Source of the DNA: Jiangella mangrovi
Lineage (GTDB): Bacteria > Actinomycetota > Actinomycetes > Jiangellales > Jiangellaceae
Assembly: GCF_014204975.1 (NCBI RefSeq)
Contig: NZ_JACHMM010000001.1
Span: 1,488,001-1,552,000 of the forward strand
Direction: 5' to 3'
DNA length: 64,000 nucleotides
Shown here: positions 32,390 through 40,320 of the stretch, one piece after another
Layout of the letters: every line of letters starts with the position of its first letter
How positions within the stretch are numbered: the stretch's first letter is position 1
The notes under the pieces: model-generated
What the model was told of the DNA's origin: nothing
Seen by the model: the letters and a program-made list of their open reading frames with translations, nothing else
The model's database searches: none
Program-made: the position numbers and the translations under genes

Positions 32390-32396
32390 ATGTTCG
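32383..32396. promoter_or_regulatory. LexA (SOS) box at the dinB start
   Basis: CGAACACATGTTCG is a perfect 14-bp palindrome of the actinobacterial/Bacillus LexA type (CGAAC-N4-GTTCG). It covers the candidate dinB start codons, which would require the transcript to begin at or just before them. Confidence 0.85.
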
Positions 32397-32443
32397 CATC
32401 ATCGGCACGAGATGCCAAGACCTCCGACAGCCCACCTCACCTT

Positions 32444-32459
32444 GACAAAGAGTTTTGTC
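32444..32459. promoter_or_regulatory. Operator-like inverted repeat and promoter of the ArsR-SRPBCC operon
   Basis: GACAAA-GAGT-TTTGTC is a perfect 6-bp inverted repeat overlapping a consensus -35 TTGACA (32442-32447). A weak -10 (AGGCTT, 32466-32471) with an 18-bp spacer ends six bases before the regulator ATG. Placement over the -35 fits repression by the ArsR-like protein. Confidence 0.7.
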
Positions 32460-32477
32460 GGTGAGAGGCTTCTCGGC

Positions 32478-33089
32478 ATGCAGGACGTGACGGTGATCGA
32501 GGACCCCGCGGCAGCGGAGGCGTCCCTGGACCCCATGCGGACCCGGCTGCTGGCGGCGCTCGCCGAGCCGGGGTCGGCCACCATGCTGGCCGCACGCGTC
32601 GGCCTGGCCCGGCAGAAGGTGAACTACCACCTGCGCACGCTCGAGCGGCACGGCTTGGTCGAGCTGGTCGAGGAGCGCCGGAAGGGCAACGTCACCGAGC
32701 GGGTGCTGCAGGCCACGGCGGCGTCGTACGTCATCTCGCCGGTCGCCCTGGCGGCCGTGCAGCCCGACCCGTCCCGCTCGCCCGACCGGCTCTCGGCCCG
32801 CTGGCTGCTGGCGCTGGCGTCGAAGCTGGTCCGCGACGTCGGTCTACTGCTCACCGCGTCGTCCAAGGCGCGTCAGCGGGTGGCGACGTTCGCCATCGAC
32901 GGCGAGGTGCGCTTCGCCTCGCCCGCCGAGCGCGCGGCGTTCGCCGAGGAGCTCGGCGGCGCCGTCACCGCGCTGGTCGCCAAGTACCACGACGAGTCCG
33001 CCCCCGGCGGCCGCGTCTACCGCGTCGTCGTCGCCGCCCATCCCAGCGTCGACACCCGGCCGGACGCCGCAGAGACGAAGGAGTCCTGA
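32478..33089 (+). CDS. ArsR-like winged-helix regulator
   Basis: 203 residues. The winged helix spans about residues 15-85 (SLDPMRTRLLAALAEPGS, then LARQKVNYHLRTLERHGLVE and ERRKGNVTERVL), followed by a helical domain that probably dimerises. The family pairs with SRPBCC proteins; no metal-binding Cys motif is present, so it is not an arsenic-type sensor. The ATG at 32478 is chosen from the promoter and homology. It is one base upstream of the SRPBCC gene and likely represses the operon through the inverted repeat. Confidence 0.87.
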   Translation: MQDVTVIEDPAAAEASLDPMRTRLLAALAEPGSATMLAARVGLARQKVNYHLRTLERHGLVELVEERRKGNVTERVLQATAASYVISPVALAAVQPDPSRSPDRLSARWLLALASKLVRDVGLLLTASSKARQRVATFAIDGEVRFASPAERAAFAEELGGAVTALVAKYHDESAPGGRVYRVVVAAHPSVDTRPDAAETKES

Positions 33090-33090
33090 C

Positions 33091-33843
33091 GTGGGCCGCG
33101 AGTTCGAGTCCGTGCACCAGGCCGACGTCGACGCCACGCCGGAGCAGGTCTGGGAGGCCATCGCGACGGGCCCCGGCATCGAGTCCTGGTTCATGGGCCG
33201 CGCCGACGTCGAGCCCGGCGCCGACGGCGTCGTCCGCCTCGACTTCGGCGGCTACTCCCCGAAGCAGCCCGTCACCGCGTGGGAGCCCGGGCACCGGCTC
33301 GCCTACGGCACCGAGACCGCGCCGGACGGCCGGTTCGTCGCCTACGAGTTCCTGCTCGAGGGCCGCGGCCGGGCCAGCACCACGCTGCGGGTCGTCGCCA
33401 GTGGCTTCCTCCCGGGCGACGACTGGGCCGACGAGTTCGAGGCGATGGCGCGCGGGCACCAGATGTTCTTCCGCACGCTGTTCGAGTACCTCGGCCACTT
33501 CGCCGGCCGCGCCGCCACGCCCGTCACGGCGTTCGGCCCGCCCGTCGCCGACCGCGACCACGCCTGGGCCACCCTGTACTCCGAGCTCGGCCTCAGCGCC
33601 CCGGTGTCGGCCGGCGACGGCGCCAGCCTTCGGTTCGCCGGCGGCGCGGCCGAGGACGGCGTCGTGTACTACGTCAACCCCGACACCCTCGGCATCCGCA
33701 CCGACGGCGCGCTGATCCGGTTCCTCCAGGGGTTCCGGGGTCCGCTCATCGCCTCGCACCACGTCTTCACCGACGACCCCGATGAGGCCGCCCGCCACAC
33801 CGACGCCGCCTGGCAGTCCTGGCTCGCCCGCGTCCTCGGCTGA
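33091..33843 (+). CDS. SRPBCC/AHSA1 domain protein
   Basis: 250 residues. START/Bet v1-like fold: DVDATPEQVWEAIATGPGIE, then SWFMGRADVEPGADGVVRLD and PVTAWEPGHRLAYGTET; residues 150-250 contain a second, weaker half (LRFAGGAAEDGVVYYVNPDT). Probably binds a hydrophobic ligand. GTG start with AAGGAG site; the previous stop is one base before, so it is co-translated with the ArsR-like regulator. Confidence 0.88.
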   Translation: MGREFESVHQADVDATPEQVWEAIATGPGIESWFMGRADVEPGADGVVRLDFGGYSPKQPVTAWEPGHRLAYGTETAPDGRFVAYEFLLEGRGRASTTLRVVASGFLPGDDWADEFEAMARGHQMFFRTLFEYLGHFAGRAATPVTAFGPPVADRDHAWATLYSELGLSAPVSAGDGASLRFAGGAAEDGVVYYVNPDTLGIRTDGALIRFLQGFRGPLIASHHVFTDDPDEAARHTDAAWQSWLARVLG

Positions 33844-33872
33844 CCGTCCCACCTCCAAGGAGAGTTCCGATC

Positions 33873-34670
33873 ATGTCCACCGTCACCTCGGCCGACGGCA
33901 CCACCATCGCCTACACCAAGGTCGGCTCCGGCCCGGCGCTGGTCCTCGTCGACGGCGCCATGTGCTACCGCGACTTCGGCCCCATGGCCGACCTCGCCGA
34001 CGGCCTGGCCGCCATGTTCACCGTCTACTTCTATGACCGCCGCGGCCGGGGCGAGAGCACCGACACCGCGCCGTACGCCGTCGAGCGCGAGGCCGAGGAC
34101 CTCGAGGCGCTCATCGCCGAGGCCGGCGGCGACGTCCTCATGTACGGGTGCTCGTCCGGCGCCGCGCTGGCGCTCGAGGTGGCGAAGCGGCCAGGCTCCG
34201 GGGTGCGCAAACTCGCGCTCTACGAGCTGCCGGCCATCACCGACGACACCGGCAAGCAGTGGCCCGACGACCTGCTCTCGCGCACCGACGAGCTGGTCGC
34301 GGCCGACCGCCGCAGCGACGTCGTCAAGCTGTTCATGAAGACCGTCGGCACGCCGTCGTTCGTCATCGCGATCATGCGCCGCACGAAGGTCTGGAAGAAG
34401 CTCATGGCCGTCGCGCACACCATCCCGTACGACTACCGCGTGCTCGGCGACACCGGCTACGGCAAGCCGTTCCCGGCCGACCGCTGGTCCGCCGTCACCC
34501 AGCCGGCACTGGTCATGGACGGCGGCAAGAGCCCCGAGTACATGCGCAACAGCCAGCGCCGGCTCGCCGAGGTGCTGCCGAACGCCGAGCACCGGTCCCT
34601 GCCCGGCCAGACGCACATGGTGAAGGCGGCCGTGCAGGTCCCGGTGCTCGCGAAGTACTTCAGCTCCTGA
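33873..34670 (+). CDS. Alpha/beta hydrolase
   Basis: 265 residues. Nucleophile elbow GCSSGAALALE (Ser in G-x-S-x-G), oxyanion region VDGAMCYRDFG, and a late His in LPGQTHMVKAA. The acid residue is probably the Asp near PALVMDGGK. AAGGAGAG precedes the ATG. Third gene of the ArsR-SRPBCC operon; substrate unknown. Overlaps the end of the convergent MFS gene by 11 bases. Confidence 0.88.
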   Translation: MSTVTSADGTTIAYTKVGSGPALVLVDGAMCYRDFGPMADLADGLAAMFTVYFYDRRGRGESTDTAPYAVEREAEDLEALIAEAGGDVLMYGCSSGAALALEVAKRPGSGVRKLALYELPAITDDTGKQWPDDLLSRTDELVAADRRSDVVKLFMKTVGTPSFVIAIMRRTKVWKKLMAVAHTIPYDYRVLGDTGYGKPFPADRWSAVTQPALVMDGGKSPEYMRNSQRRLAEVLPNAEHRSLPGQTHMVKAAVQVPVLAKYFSS

Positions 34671-36078
34671 CGACCTCCGGCGCCCGCTCCCCCGGGGCCG
34701 CGGCCGCCGCCGTCGTCCGCCGCCGGGGAATCAGCAGCCCGGCGGCGGCGCCGAGCAGCGCCAGCAGCGAGGCACCGGCCAGGGCGGCCACGAACCCGTC
34801 GGCGAACGCCTGCGGCGACTCGTAGCCGCCCCAGCCGGCGAACACCGCGACCAGCACGGCGACACCGAAGACGCCGCCGAGCTGCCGGAGCATCGTGTTC
34901 GTGCCGGCGCCCTTGCCGATCATGTGCGGCGGCACGGCGCCGACGACGGAGTTCTGCGTGGCGGGGATCGCCATGGCGATGCCGACGCCGCTGACGACCA
35001 GCGGCGGCACCAGCGGCCCGTAGGCCATGCCCGGCTCGGCGACCAGCGCAATCCAGCCGAACCCGCCGGCCTGCAGCAGCAGCCCGCCGACCAGGAACGG
35101 CCGCTCGCCCAGCCGGTCGACCAGCGCGCCGGCCAGCGGCGCCACGACCATGAGGCAGCCGGTCCACGGCACCAGCCGCAGCCCCGCCTCGAACGGCGAG
35201 TGGCCCAGGCCGATCTGCAGGAACTGCGCGATCACGAACAGCGTGCCGAACAGCGAGGCCGTCAGCAGGAAGCCGGTCGCGTTGCCCGCCGAGAACGCTC
35301 GCGACCGGAAGAACTCCAGCGGCAGCATCGGCTCCCGCGCGCGCCGCTCCCAGGCGACGAACGCCACCAGCAGCAGTGCGCCGAGCACGAGCGCGCCGAC
35401 GACCTCCAGACTGTCCCAGCCGGCGACGTTGCCGCGCACCAGCCCCCAGACCAGGCCGAACGCTGCCGCCGTCCCCAATGCGAGGCCCGGAAGGTCCAGC
35501 CCGGTGCCGAAGCCGCGGCTCTCCTCGATGCGGGTCAGCACGAACGGCAGCACCAGCAGGCCGAGCGGCACGTTCAGCCAGAAGATCCACTCCCAGGACA
35601 CGCCCTCGGTGATCGCGCCGCCGAGCAGTGGGCCGCCGACCACCGACAACCCCGTCACCCCCATGAAGATCCCCATGGCCCGGCCGCGCCGCTCGGGCGG
35701 GTAGGCGGCGCTGAGGATCGCCAGCGAGAGCGGCATCAGCAGCGCCGCGCCCGCGCCCTGGGCGACCCGGGCCGCGATGAGCCAGCCGACGCCCGGCGCC
35801 AGCGCGCACGCGGCCGACGCCACGGTGAACCCGACCAGGCCGACGGCGAACAGCCGGCGCCGGCCGTACCGCTCGCCCAGCGCCGACCCGGTCATCAGCA
35901 GCACGGCCAGGCTGAGGTTATAGGCGTTGACCGTCCACTCCAGCTCCTCCAGCGTGGCACCGAGATCGTCCCTGATGGTGCTCAGGGCGACCGTCACGAT
36001 CAGCGTGTCGAGCGCCACCATCAGCGAGGCGATCGAGGTGAGGGCCAGTACCCAGGCCCGGTGCGAGCGGGGCGTCAT
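34660..36078 (-). CDS. MFS drug exporter, DHA2 (EmrB/QacA) family
   Basis: 472 residues and 14 predicted transmembrane helices. Motif TIVTVALSTI-like LDTLIVTVALSTIRDDLG in helix 1, then motif A GERYGRRRLFAVG, and motif C GVTGLSVVGGPLLGGAITEG, all typical of proton-coupled multidrug export. The ATG at 36078 has GGAGT seven bases upstream; an in-frame GTG at 36081 would add one residue. Divergent from the ECF sigma factor gene, which may control it. Confidence 0.92.
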   Translation of the reverse strand: MTPRSHRAWVLALTSIASLMVALDTLIVTVALSTIRDDLGATLEELEWTVNAYNLSLAVLLMTGSALGERYGRRRLFAVGLVGFTVASAACALAPGVGWLIAARVAQGAGAALLMPLSLAILSAAYPPERRGRAMGIFMGVTGLSVVGGPLLGGAITEGVSWEWIFWLNVPLGLLVLPFVLTRIEESRGFGTGLDLPGLALGTAAAFGLVWGLVRGNVAGWDSLEVVGALVLGALLLVAFVAWERRAREPMLPLEFFRSRAFSAGNATGFLLTASLFGTLFVIAQFLQIGLGHSPFEAGLRLVPWTGCLMVVAPLAGALVDRLGERPFLVGGLLLQAGGFGWIALVAEPGMAYGPLVPPLVVSGVGIAMAIPATQNSVVGAVPPHMIGKGAGTNTMLRQLGGVFGVAVLVAVFAGWGGYESPQAFADGFVAALAGASLLALLGAAAGLLIPRRRTTAAAAAPGERAPEVVRS

Positions 36079-36117
36079 CACGCGACTCCATCCATGTCCA
36101 CGAATCCGTCACCCAGG

Positions 36118-36173
36118 CAGATCCGCGGGTTCTCGGGAAATCGCCGATGACTTCCGCGGCGCCGGCGGATCTG
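36118..36173. repeat. 9-bp inverted repeat between the MFS exporter and sigma-factor genes
   Basis: CAGATCCGC (36118-36126) and GCGGATCTG (36165-36173) are perfect complements 38 bases apart, in the 125-bp divergent promoter region. May be an operator pair; no cognate protein is identified. Confidence 0.45.
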
Positions 36174-36203
36174 TACAGGTGTGAGAAGGCACGAGGAGGA
36201 TCG

Positions 36204-37199
36204 ATGACCGTGACGATGTCGCCGTCCGAGGCGCGGGCCGACGAGTTCGCCCGGCAGGCCGACCCGTACCGGCGGGAGCTGCTGGCGCACTGCTACCGCA
36301 TGCTCGGCTCGCTGCACGACGCCGAGGACACCGTCCAGGAGACCTACCTGCGGGCCTGGCGCGGCTACGCCGGGTTCGAGGGCCGGGCGTCGCTGCGGAC
36401 CTGGCTGTACACGATCGCGACCCGGGCGTGCCTCCGGGCCATCGAGTCGCGCGGGCGGCGGGCGCTGCCGTCGGGCCTGGCCGGGCCAGCCGCCGACCCC
36501 GAGGCGGCGCTGGATCCGCCGCTCACCGACGTGGCGTGGCTGGAGCCGTTCCCGGACGACGGCTCGTCGGGTGGCGATCCGGCAGCTGTGGCCGTCGGCC
36601 GCGAGAGCACGCGGCTGGCGCTGGTCGCGGCACTGCAGTACCTGCCGGCGCGGCAGCGGGCCGTGTTGATCCTGCGCGACGTGCTGCGCTGGCGCGCGGC
36701 CGAGGTCGCGTCACTGCTCGACACGACGACAACGGCGGTCAACAGTGCGCTGCGGCGGGCGCGGACGCAGCTCGACGGGCTCGGTGTGGACGCCGTCACC
36801 CCGGCTCCCCTGGACGGGCGGCAGCGTGACCTGCTGGACCGGTACGCGACGGCGTTCGAGCGGGCCGACGTCGACGGGCTGGTCCGGCTGCTCGCGCACG
36901 ACGCCGTCCTCGAGATGCCGCCGCACGCGACCTGGTTCCGCGGCGCCGAGGCGGTCGGGCGGTTCCTCGCGCCGCGGCTCGGATCACCGGGTTCGATGCG
37001 GACGGTGCGGGTCCGGGCGAACGGGCAGCCGGCGCACGCGATGTACAAGTGCGACGCCGACGGTGTGCACCGGGCGCACGGAGTGGTGGTGCTGACGACA
37101 GCCGGCGAGCGGATCGAGCGGCTGACGGTGTTCCTGGGCGCCGAGTGGGTCAGCGCGTTCGGTCTGCCCGCGGTCCATCGGGCCGGCGCCACCACCTGA
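36204..37199 (+). CDS. ECF-type RNA polymerase sigma factor with C-terminal SnoaL-like domain
   Basis: 331 residues. Region 2 at about 15-80 (YRRELLAHCYRMLGSLHDAE, then DTVQETYLRAWRG), region 4 at about 140-190 (LPARQRAVLILRDVLRWRAA, then LLDTTTTAVNSALRRAR). The C-terminal 120 residues form a SnoaL/NTF2-like domain (LLDRYATAFERADVDGLVRL, then MPPHATWFRGAEAVGRFL). This is the SigG/SigJ-like class in which the tail replaces an anti-sigma factor as regulator. GAGGAGG precedes the ATG at 36204. Divergent from the MFS exporter. Confidence 0.93.
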   Translation: MTVTMSPSEARADEFARQADPYRRELLAHCYRMLGSLHDAEDTVQETYLRAWRGYAGFEGRASLRTWLYTIATRACLRAIESRGRRALPSGLAGPAADPEAALDPPLTDVAWLEPFPDDGSSGGDPAAVAVGRESTRLALVAALQYLPARQRAVLILRDVLRWRAAEVASLLDTTTTAVNSALRRARTQLDGLGVDAVTPAPLDGRQRDLLDRYATAFERADVDGLVRLLAHDAVLEMPPHATWFRGAEAVGRFLAPRLGSPGSMRTVRVRANGQPAHAMYKCDADGVHRAHGVVVLTTAGERIERLTVFLGAEWVSAFGLPAVHRAGATT

Positions 37200-37716
37200 G
37201 GCGGTTGCGGCGGCGCTCGCGGCGGGCCTCAGTGGCTTCTGCGGCGGCTTCCGCGGCGGCCAGTTCGGCCGCGGCGGCGCGTTCTGCCTGGACCTGCTGT
37301 TCGGCGGCCGCGCGCTCGGCCCGCGCCGTGCGCCACTCGGCGACGACGGTGTCGGCGTCGACCGGCGCGACCGGGATCTGCGGGCCCGACGGTGCCCGCA
37401 GCCACTGCATGACCTGCTCGTTGAGCTCGCGGACGACGTCGCGGACGGCCTGCTCGGTGCGGATGTCGCGGAGGGTCTCGGGCAGCCGGTGGATCTCTTT
37501 GCGCAGCCGCAGCGGCGTCGGCAGCAGGGCGTCGGTCGACTCGCCCTCGCGGGCCAGCTTCTCGCGGATCCAGGTGTACTCGTCGCCGGGACGACGGGGC
37601 GGCAGCGGCTTCCCGGCCAGCGGCAGGTCGTCGAACTCGCCGCGTGCCTCGGCCTCGCGGATCTGCTTGTCGACCCACGTCTCGTAGCCCATGCCGGGCG
37701 GTTTGCGTTCCGCCAT
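37150..37716 (-). CDS. DUF1992 (DnaJ-homologue subfamily C member 28 conserved domain) protein
   Basis: 188 residues. The DUF1992 pattern is exact at the start: KPPGMGYETWVDKQIREAEA, then RGEFDDLPLAGKPLPPRRPG and WIREKLAREG, then RLRKEIHRLPE. The rest is a long basic/acidic helix that runs 50 bases into the convergent sigma-factor gene end. ATG at 37716 matches family starts; an in-frame ATG at 37743 overlaps the stop of the MarR-GNAT gene as TGATG and would couple translation. Function unknown. Confidence 0.87.
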   Translation of the reverse strand: MAERKPPGMGYETWVDKQIREAEARGEFDDLPLAGKPLPPRRPGDEYTWIREKLAREGESTDALLPTPLRLRKEIHRLPETLRDIRTEQAVRDVVRELNEQVMQWLRAPSGPQIPVAPVDADTVVAEWRTARAERAAAEQQVQAERAAAAELAAAEAAAEATEARRERRRNRLRWWRRPDGPRADRTR

Positions 37717-37742
37717 CACCCCATTCTCGCAGGTGGGGGTCA

Positions 37743-38642
37743 TCAGGCCGGGGGCGGGAGGGCCTTCTCGAACCAGTGGTGGGCGTACGGCTCGTCGTTG
37801 AACGCCTCGCGTTCGACGTAGCCGGCGGACCGGTAGAGCGCGATCGCCTCGGTCAGCGCCCGGTTCGTCTCGAGCCGGACGGCGGGCGCTCCGTGCTCGG
37901 CGGCCCGGCGTTCGAGCTCGGCCAGCAGGCGCCGGCCGACCCCCAGGCCGCGCGCGCCGCCGTCGACCCACATGCGCTTCAGCTCGGCCGGCTCGGCGCC
38001 GTGGAACTTGAGCGCCCCGCAGCCCACCGGCGCCTCGTGCAGGCTGGCGAGGAGGAGCAGGCCGTTCGGCGGGCGCAGGTCGGCGGCGTCGGCGCGGATG
38101 CTGCGCCCGGGGTCGAAGCCGGTCGGGAACCGCGCGTTCAGCTCGGCGGCGTAAGCGCGCAGGCAGTGCCGGGCGGCCGGGTCCTCGGGGTCGGCCGGCG
38201 CGATGCGCACCGTCGCCGCCGTCAGCAACCGCTCGACGTCGGCCATGGCGGCGACCAGCCGGCCGCGCTGGTTCTCCGTCAGAGCCCCAAGCAACTGGGT
38301 CGCGAGCTCGTCGCTGCGCTCGTCGAGCACGTCCTTCTCCGCCTCGCCCGCCTCGGTGAGCCGGGCCAGCATGACCCGGCGGTCGGCCGGGCTGCGCTCC
38401 GTCGTGACCAGGCCGGACGCCTCGAGCGAGCGCAGCAGCCGGCTGACGTACCCGGAGTCGAGGTCGAGCGCCGTGCGCAGCGACCGCACGTCGCGGCCGT
38501 CGCTCCCGGTGCCGATCTCCCAGAGCAACCGCGACTCCCCCAGCGGCCGGTCGCGGGCCAGGAACTGGTCATTGAGGGCGCCGACCTGCTGCGTGACGAC
38601 CCGGTTGAAGCGCCGGACCTGCGCGATCATCGCCTCGTCCAT
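37743..38642 (-). CDS. MarR regulator fused to GNAT acetyltransferase
   Basis: 299 residues. MarR winged helix at about 1-145 (LGESRLLWEIGTGSDGRDV, then LRTALDLDSGYVSRLLRSLE, ERSPADRRVMLARLTEAG) and a GNAT domain at about 150-295 (PAELKRMWVDGGARGLGVGR, then RLETNRALTEAIALYRSAGY). Such fusions may couple DNA binding to acetyl-CoA or small-molecule acetylation. The ATG lies six bases after TAGAGT, so it is leaderless; it shares an operator-promoter region with the divergent dehydrogenase gene. Confidence 0.93.
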   Translation of the reverse strand: MDEAMIAQVRRFNRVVTQQVGALNDQFLARDRPLGESRLLWEIGTGSDGRDVRSLRTALDLDSGYVSRLLRSLEASGLVTTERSPADRRVMLARLTEAGEAEKDVLDERSDELATQLLGALTENQRGRLVAAMADVERLLTAATVRIAPADPEDPAARHCLRAYAAELNARFPTGFDPGRSIRADAADLRPPNGLLLLASLHEAPVGCGALKFHGAEPAELKRMWVDGGARGLGVGRRLLAELERRAAEHGAPAVRLETNRALTEAIALYRSAGYVEREAFNDEPYAHHWFEKALPPPA

Positions 38643-38646
38643 TCCC

Positions 38647-38682
38647 TGACTCTAGTCAGGTACTTGCTGGAGCTCTAGAGTC
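38647..38682. promoter_or_regulatory. Symmetric divergent promoters and operator (MarR-GNAT / dehydrogenase)
   Basis: Only 45 bases separate the two starts. Each gene has TAGAGT as -10 (minus 38654-38649; plus 38676-38681) exactly six bases from its ATG. GACTCTAG (38648-38655) and CTAGAGTC (38675-38682) are perfect inverted repeats, and TGACTCTAGTCA (38647-38658) is itself palindromic. One MarR-type protein could close both promoters. Confidence 0.8.
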
Positions 38683-38687
38683 GGCGC

Positions 38688-39440
38688 ATGGCCGAACTCG
38701 ATCTGGCCGGTCGGCGAGCGCTCGTCACCGGCGGCGGCAGCGGCATCGGCGCCGCTGTGGCCCGGCGCCTCGGCACGGCCGGCGCCCACGTCATCGTCGC
38801 GGACGTCGACGGCGACCGCGCGGCTGCCGTCGCCGCCGAGTGTGGTGGCGAGCCGTGGCAGGTGGACCTCTCCGACACGGTTTCTCTGGCGACGGCCGAG
38901 GTGGATGTCGACGTCCTGGTCAACAACGCCGGCGTCCAGCACGTCGCCCGGCTCGAGGAGTTCCCGCCGGACCGGTTCGCGTTCATCCTGCGGCTCATGC
39001 TCGAGGCGCCGTTCCTGCTCATCCGGGCGGCCCTGCCGGGCATGTACGCACGTGGGTGGGGGCGCGTGGTCAACGTGTCCAGCGCGCACGGACTGCGGGC
39101 CAGCCCGTTCAAGTCCGCCTACGTGTCGGCGAAGCACGGCCTGGAAGGGCTGTCGAAGGTGACGGCGCTCGAGGGGGCCGCGCACGGGGTGACGTCGAAC
39201 TGCGTCAACCCCGGCTACGTCCGCACCCCGCTCGTCGAGGCACAGATCGCCGACCAGGCCAAGGTGCACGACCTGCCCGAAGAACGCGTCGTCAGCGAGA
39301 TCCTGCTCGCCAACGAGGCGATCAAGCGCCTCATCGAGCCCGACGAGGTCGCCGAAGCAGTCGCCTTTTTGGCGAGCCCGGCCGCGCAGTCCGTCACCGG
39401 CACGAACCTCGTCATCGACGGCGGCTGGTCCGCCCGCTGA
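38688..39440 (+). CDS. 3-hydroxybutyrate dehydrogenase (SDR family)
   Basis: 250 residues. NAD-binding TGGGSGIGAAVA at residues 15-26, NNAG motif, catalytic Ser-Tyr-Lys (NVSSAHGL, then SAYVSAKHGLEG). The diagnostic tail GYVRTPLVEAQIADQAKVHD and IKRLIEPDEVAEAVAFLASP matches D-3-hydroxybutyrate dehydrogenases that interconvert 3-hydroxybutyrate and acetoacetate. Leaderless from the -10 at 38676-38681. Divergent from the MarR-GNAT gene, which may regulate it, and next to two hydrolases that could release 3-hydroxybutyrate units (inference). Confidence 0.9.
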   Translation: MAELDLAGRRALVTGGGSGIGAAVARRLGTAGAHVIVADVDGDRAAAVAAECGGEPWQVDLSDTVSLATAEVDVDVLVNNAGVQHVARLEEFPPDRFAFILRLMLEAPFLLIRAALPGMYARGWGRVVNVSSAHGLRASPFKSAYVSAKHGLEGLSKVTALEGAAHGVTSNCVNPGYVRTPLVEAQIADQAKVHDLPEERVVSEILLANEAIKRLIEPDEVAEAVAFLASPAAQSVTGTNLVIDGGWSAR

Positions 39441-39444
39441 CGCC

Positions 39445-40320
39445 CTAGACCGAGGTGCCGACGGCGTAGGCGATGAGGCGGACGGCCTGGGGCTCGAAGA
39501 GGACGGTGTAGTGGTTGACACCGCCGGCGGGGAGGATGCGGACGGTCGGCGGGAGGTCGGCGGCGGCGATGCGGTCGGCGTCGAGGAGGCCCTGGGGCTC
39601 GTCCTGCAGGCCGCGCGCCGCGTACAGGAGGGTCGCCGGCACCGTCCCGTCGTGCAGCGCGCCCAGCACCGCCGGGTCGGCGAGCACGTCGGCGCCGTCG
39701 GCACGGACCGCGTCCAGCACGCAGGACGACCGGCGCTCGCCGTCGCGGCCCACGAGGTCGTGGCGCAGGTACGCCGTCAGCAGGTCTCCGTACGGCGCGG
39801 ACAGGCCGGGGCCGATGCCCGGGTGCTCACGCCAGAAGTCCAGGTAGTCCGAATCGTCTGCGAAGGTCATGGACAGCCGGGTCATGGCCGGGCCGATGAC
39901 CTTCTCGAGCGCCTCGTCGATGTCGCCCGACGGCGCCGGGAAGCCGACCCCGCCGTCGACCAGCACCAGCGACGACACCCGGGACGGATGCAGGTACGCC
40001 GTCAGCGCCGCCACGTACGCGCCCATCGAGTGGCCGAGCAGGATCGCCTTCTCCACTCGGACCGCATCCAGGACGGCGATGACGTCGGCCGCGTGGGCGG
40101 CCAGTCCCCACGGTCCGCGGATCGACCGGCTGTCGGCCCGGCCGCGCAGGTCGGGCGCGAGCATCCGCACCTCGCCGTCCAGCGCCTGGGCGACCGCGCC
40201 GAACGCCAGCGCGTTGGCCGTGATGCCATGCAGCGCCATGACGACGGGGCTGCCGGCCCCTCCGTGCCCCAGCTCGTGGACCGCGAGCGTGCCCCCGTCG
40301 ACCGCGACCCCGAGTGTCAT
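39445..40320 (-). CDS. Alpha/beta hydrolase (second gene of pair)
   Basis: 291 residues. Oxyanion HGITANAL, nucleophile elbow GHSMGAYVAALTAYLHP (Ser in G-x-S-x-G), and a C-terminal His in GGVNHYTVLFEPQ. The stop is four bases from the convergent dehydrogenase end. Start overlaps the upstream hydrolase stop as ATGA, so the two are one operon. Substrate unknown; ester or polyhydroxybutyrate-oligomer cleavage is only suggested by the neighbour. Confidence 0.87.
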   Translation of the reverse strand: MTLGVAVDGGTLAVHELGHGGAGSPVVMALHGITANALAFGAVAQALDGEVRMLAPDLRGRADSRSIRGPWGLAAHAADVIAVLDAVRVEKAILLGHSMGAYVAALTAYLHPSRVSSLVLVDGGVGFPAPSGDIDEALEKVIGPAMTRLSMTFADDSDYLDFWREHPGIGPGLSAPYGDLLTAYLRHDLVGRDGERRSSCVLDAVRADGADVLADPAVLGALHDGTVPATLLYAARGLQDEPQGLLDADRIAAADLPPTVRILPAGGVNHYTVLFEPQAVRLIAYAVGTSV

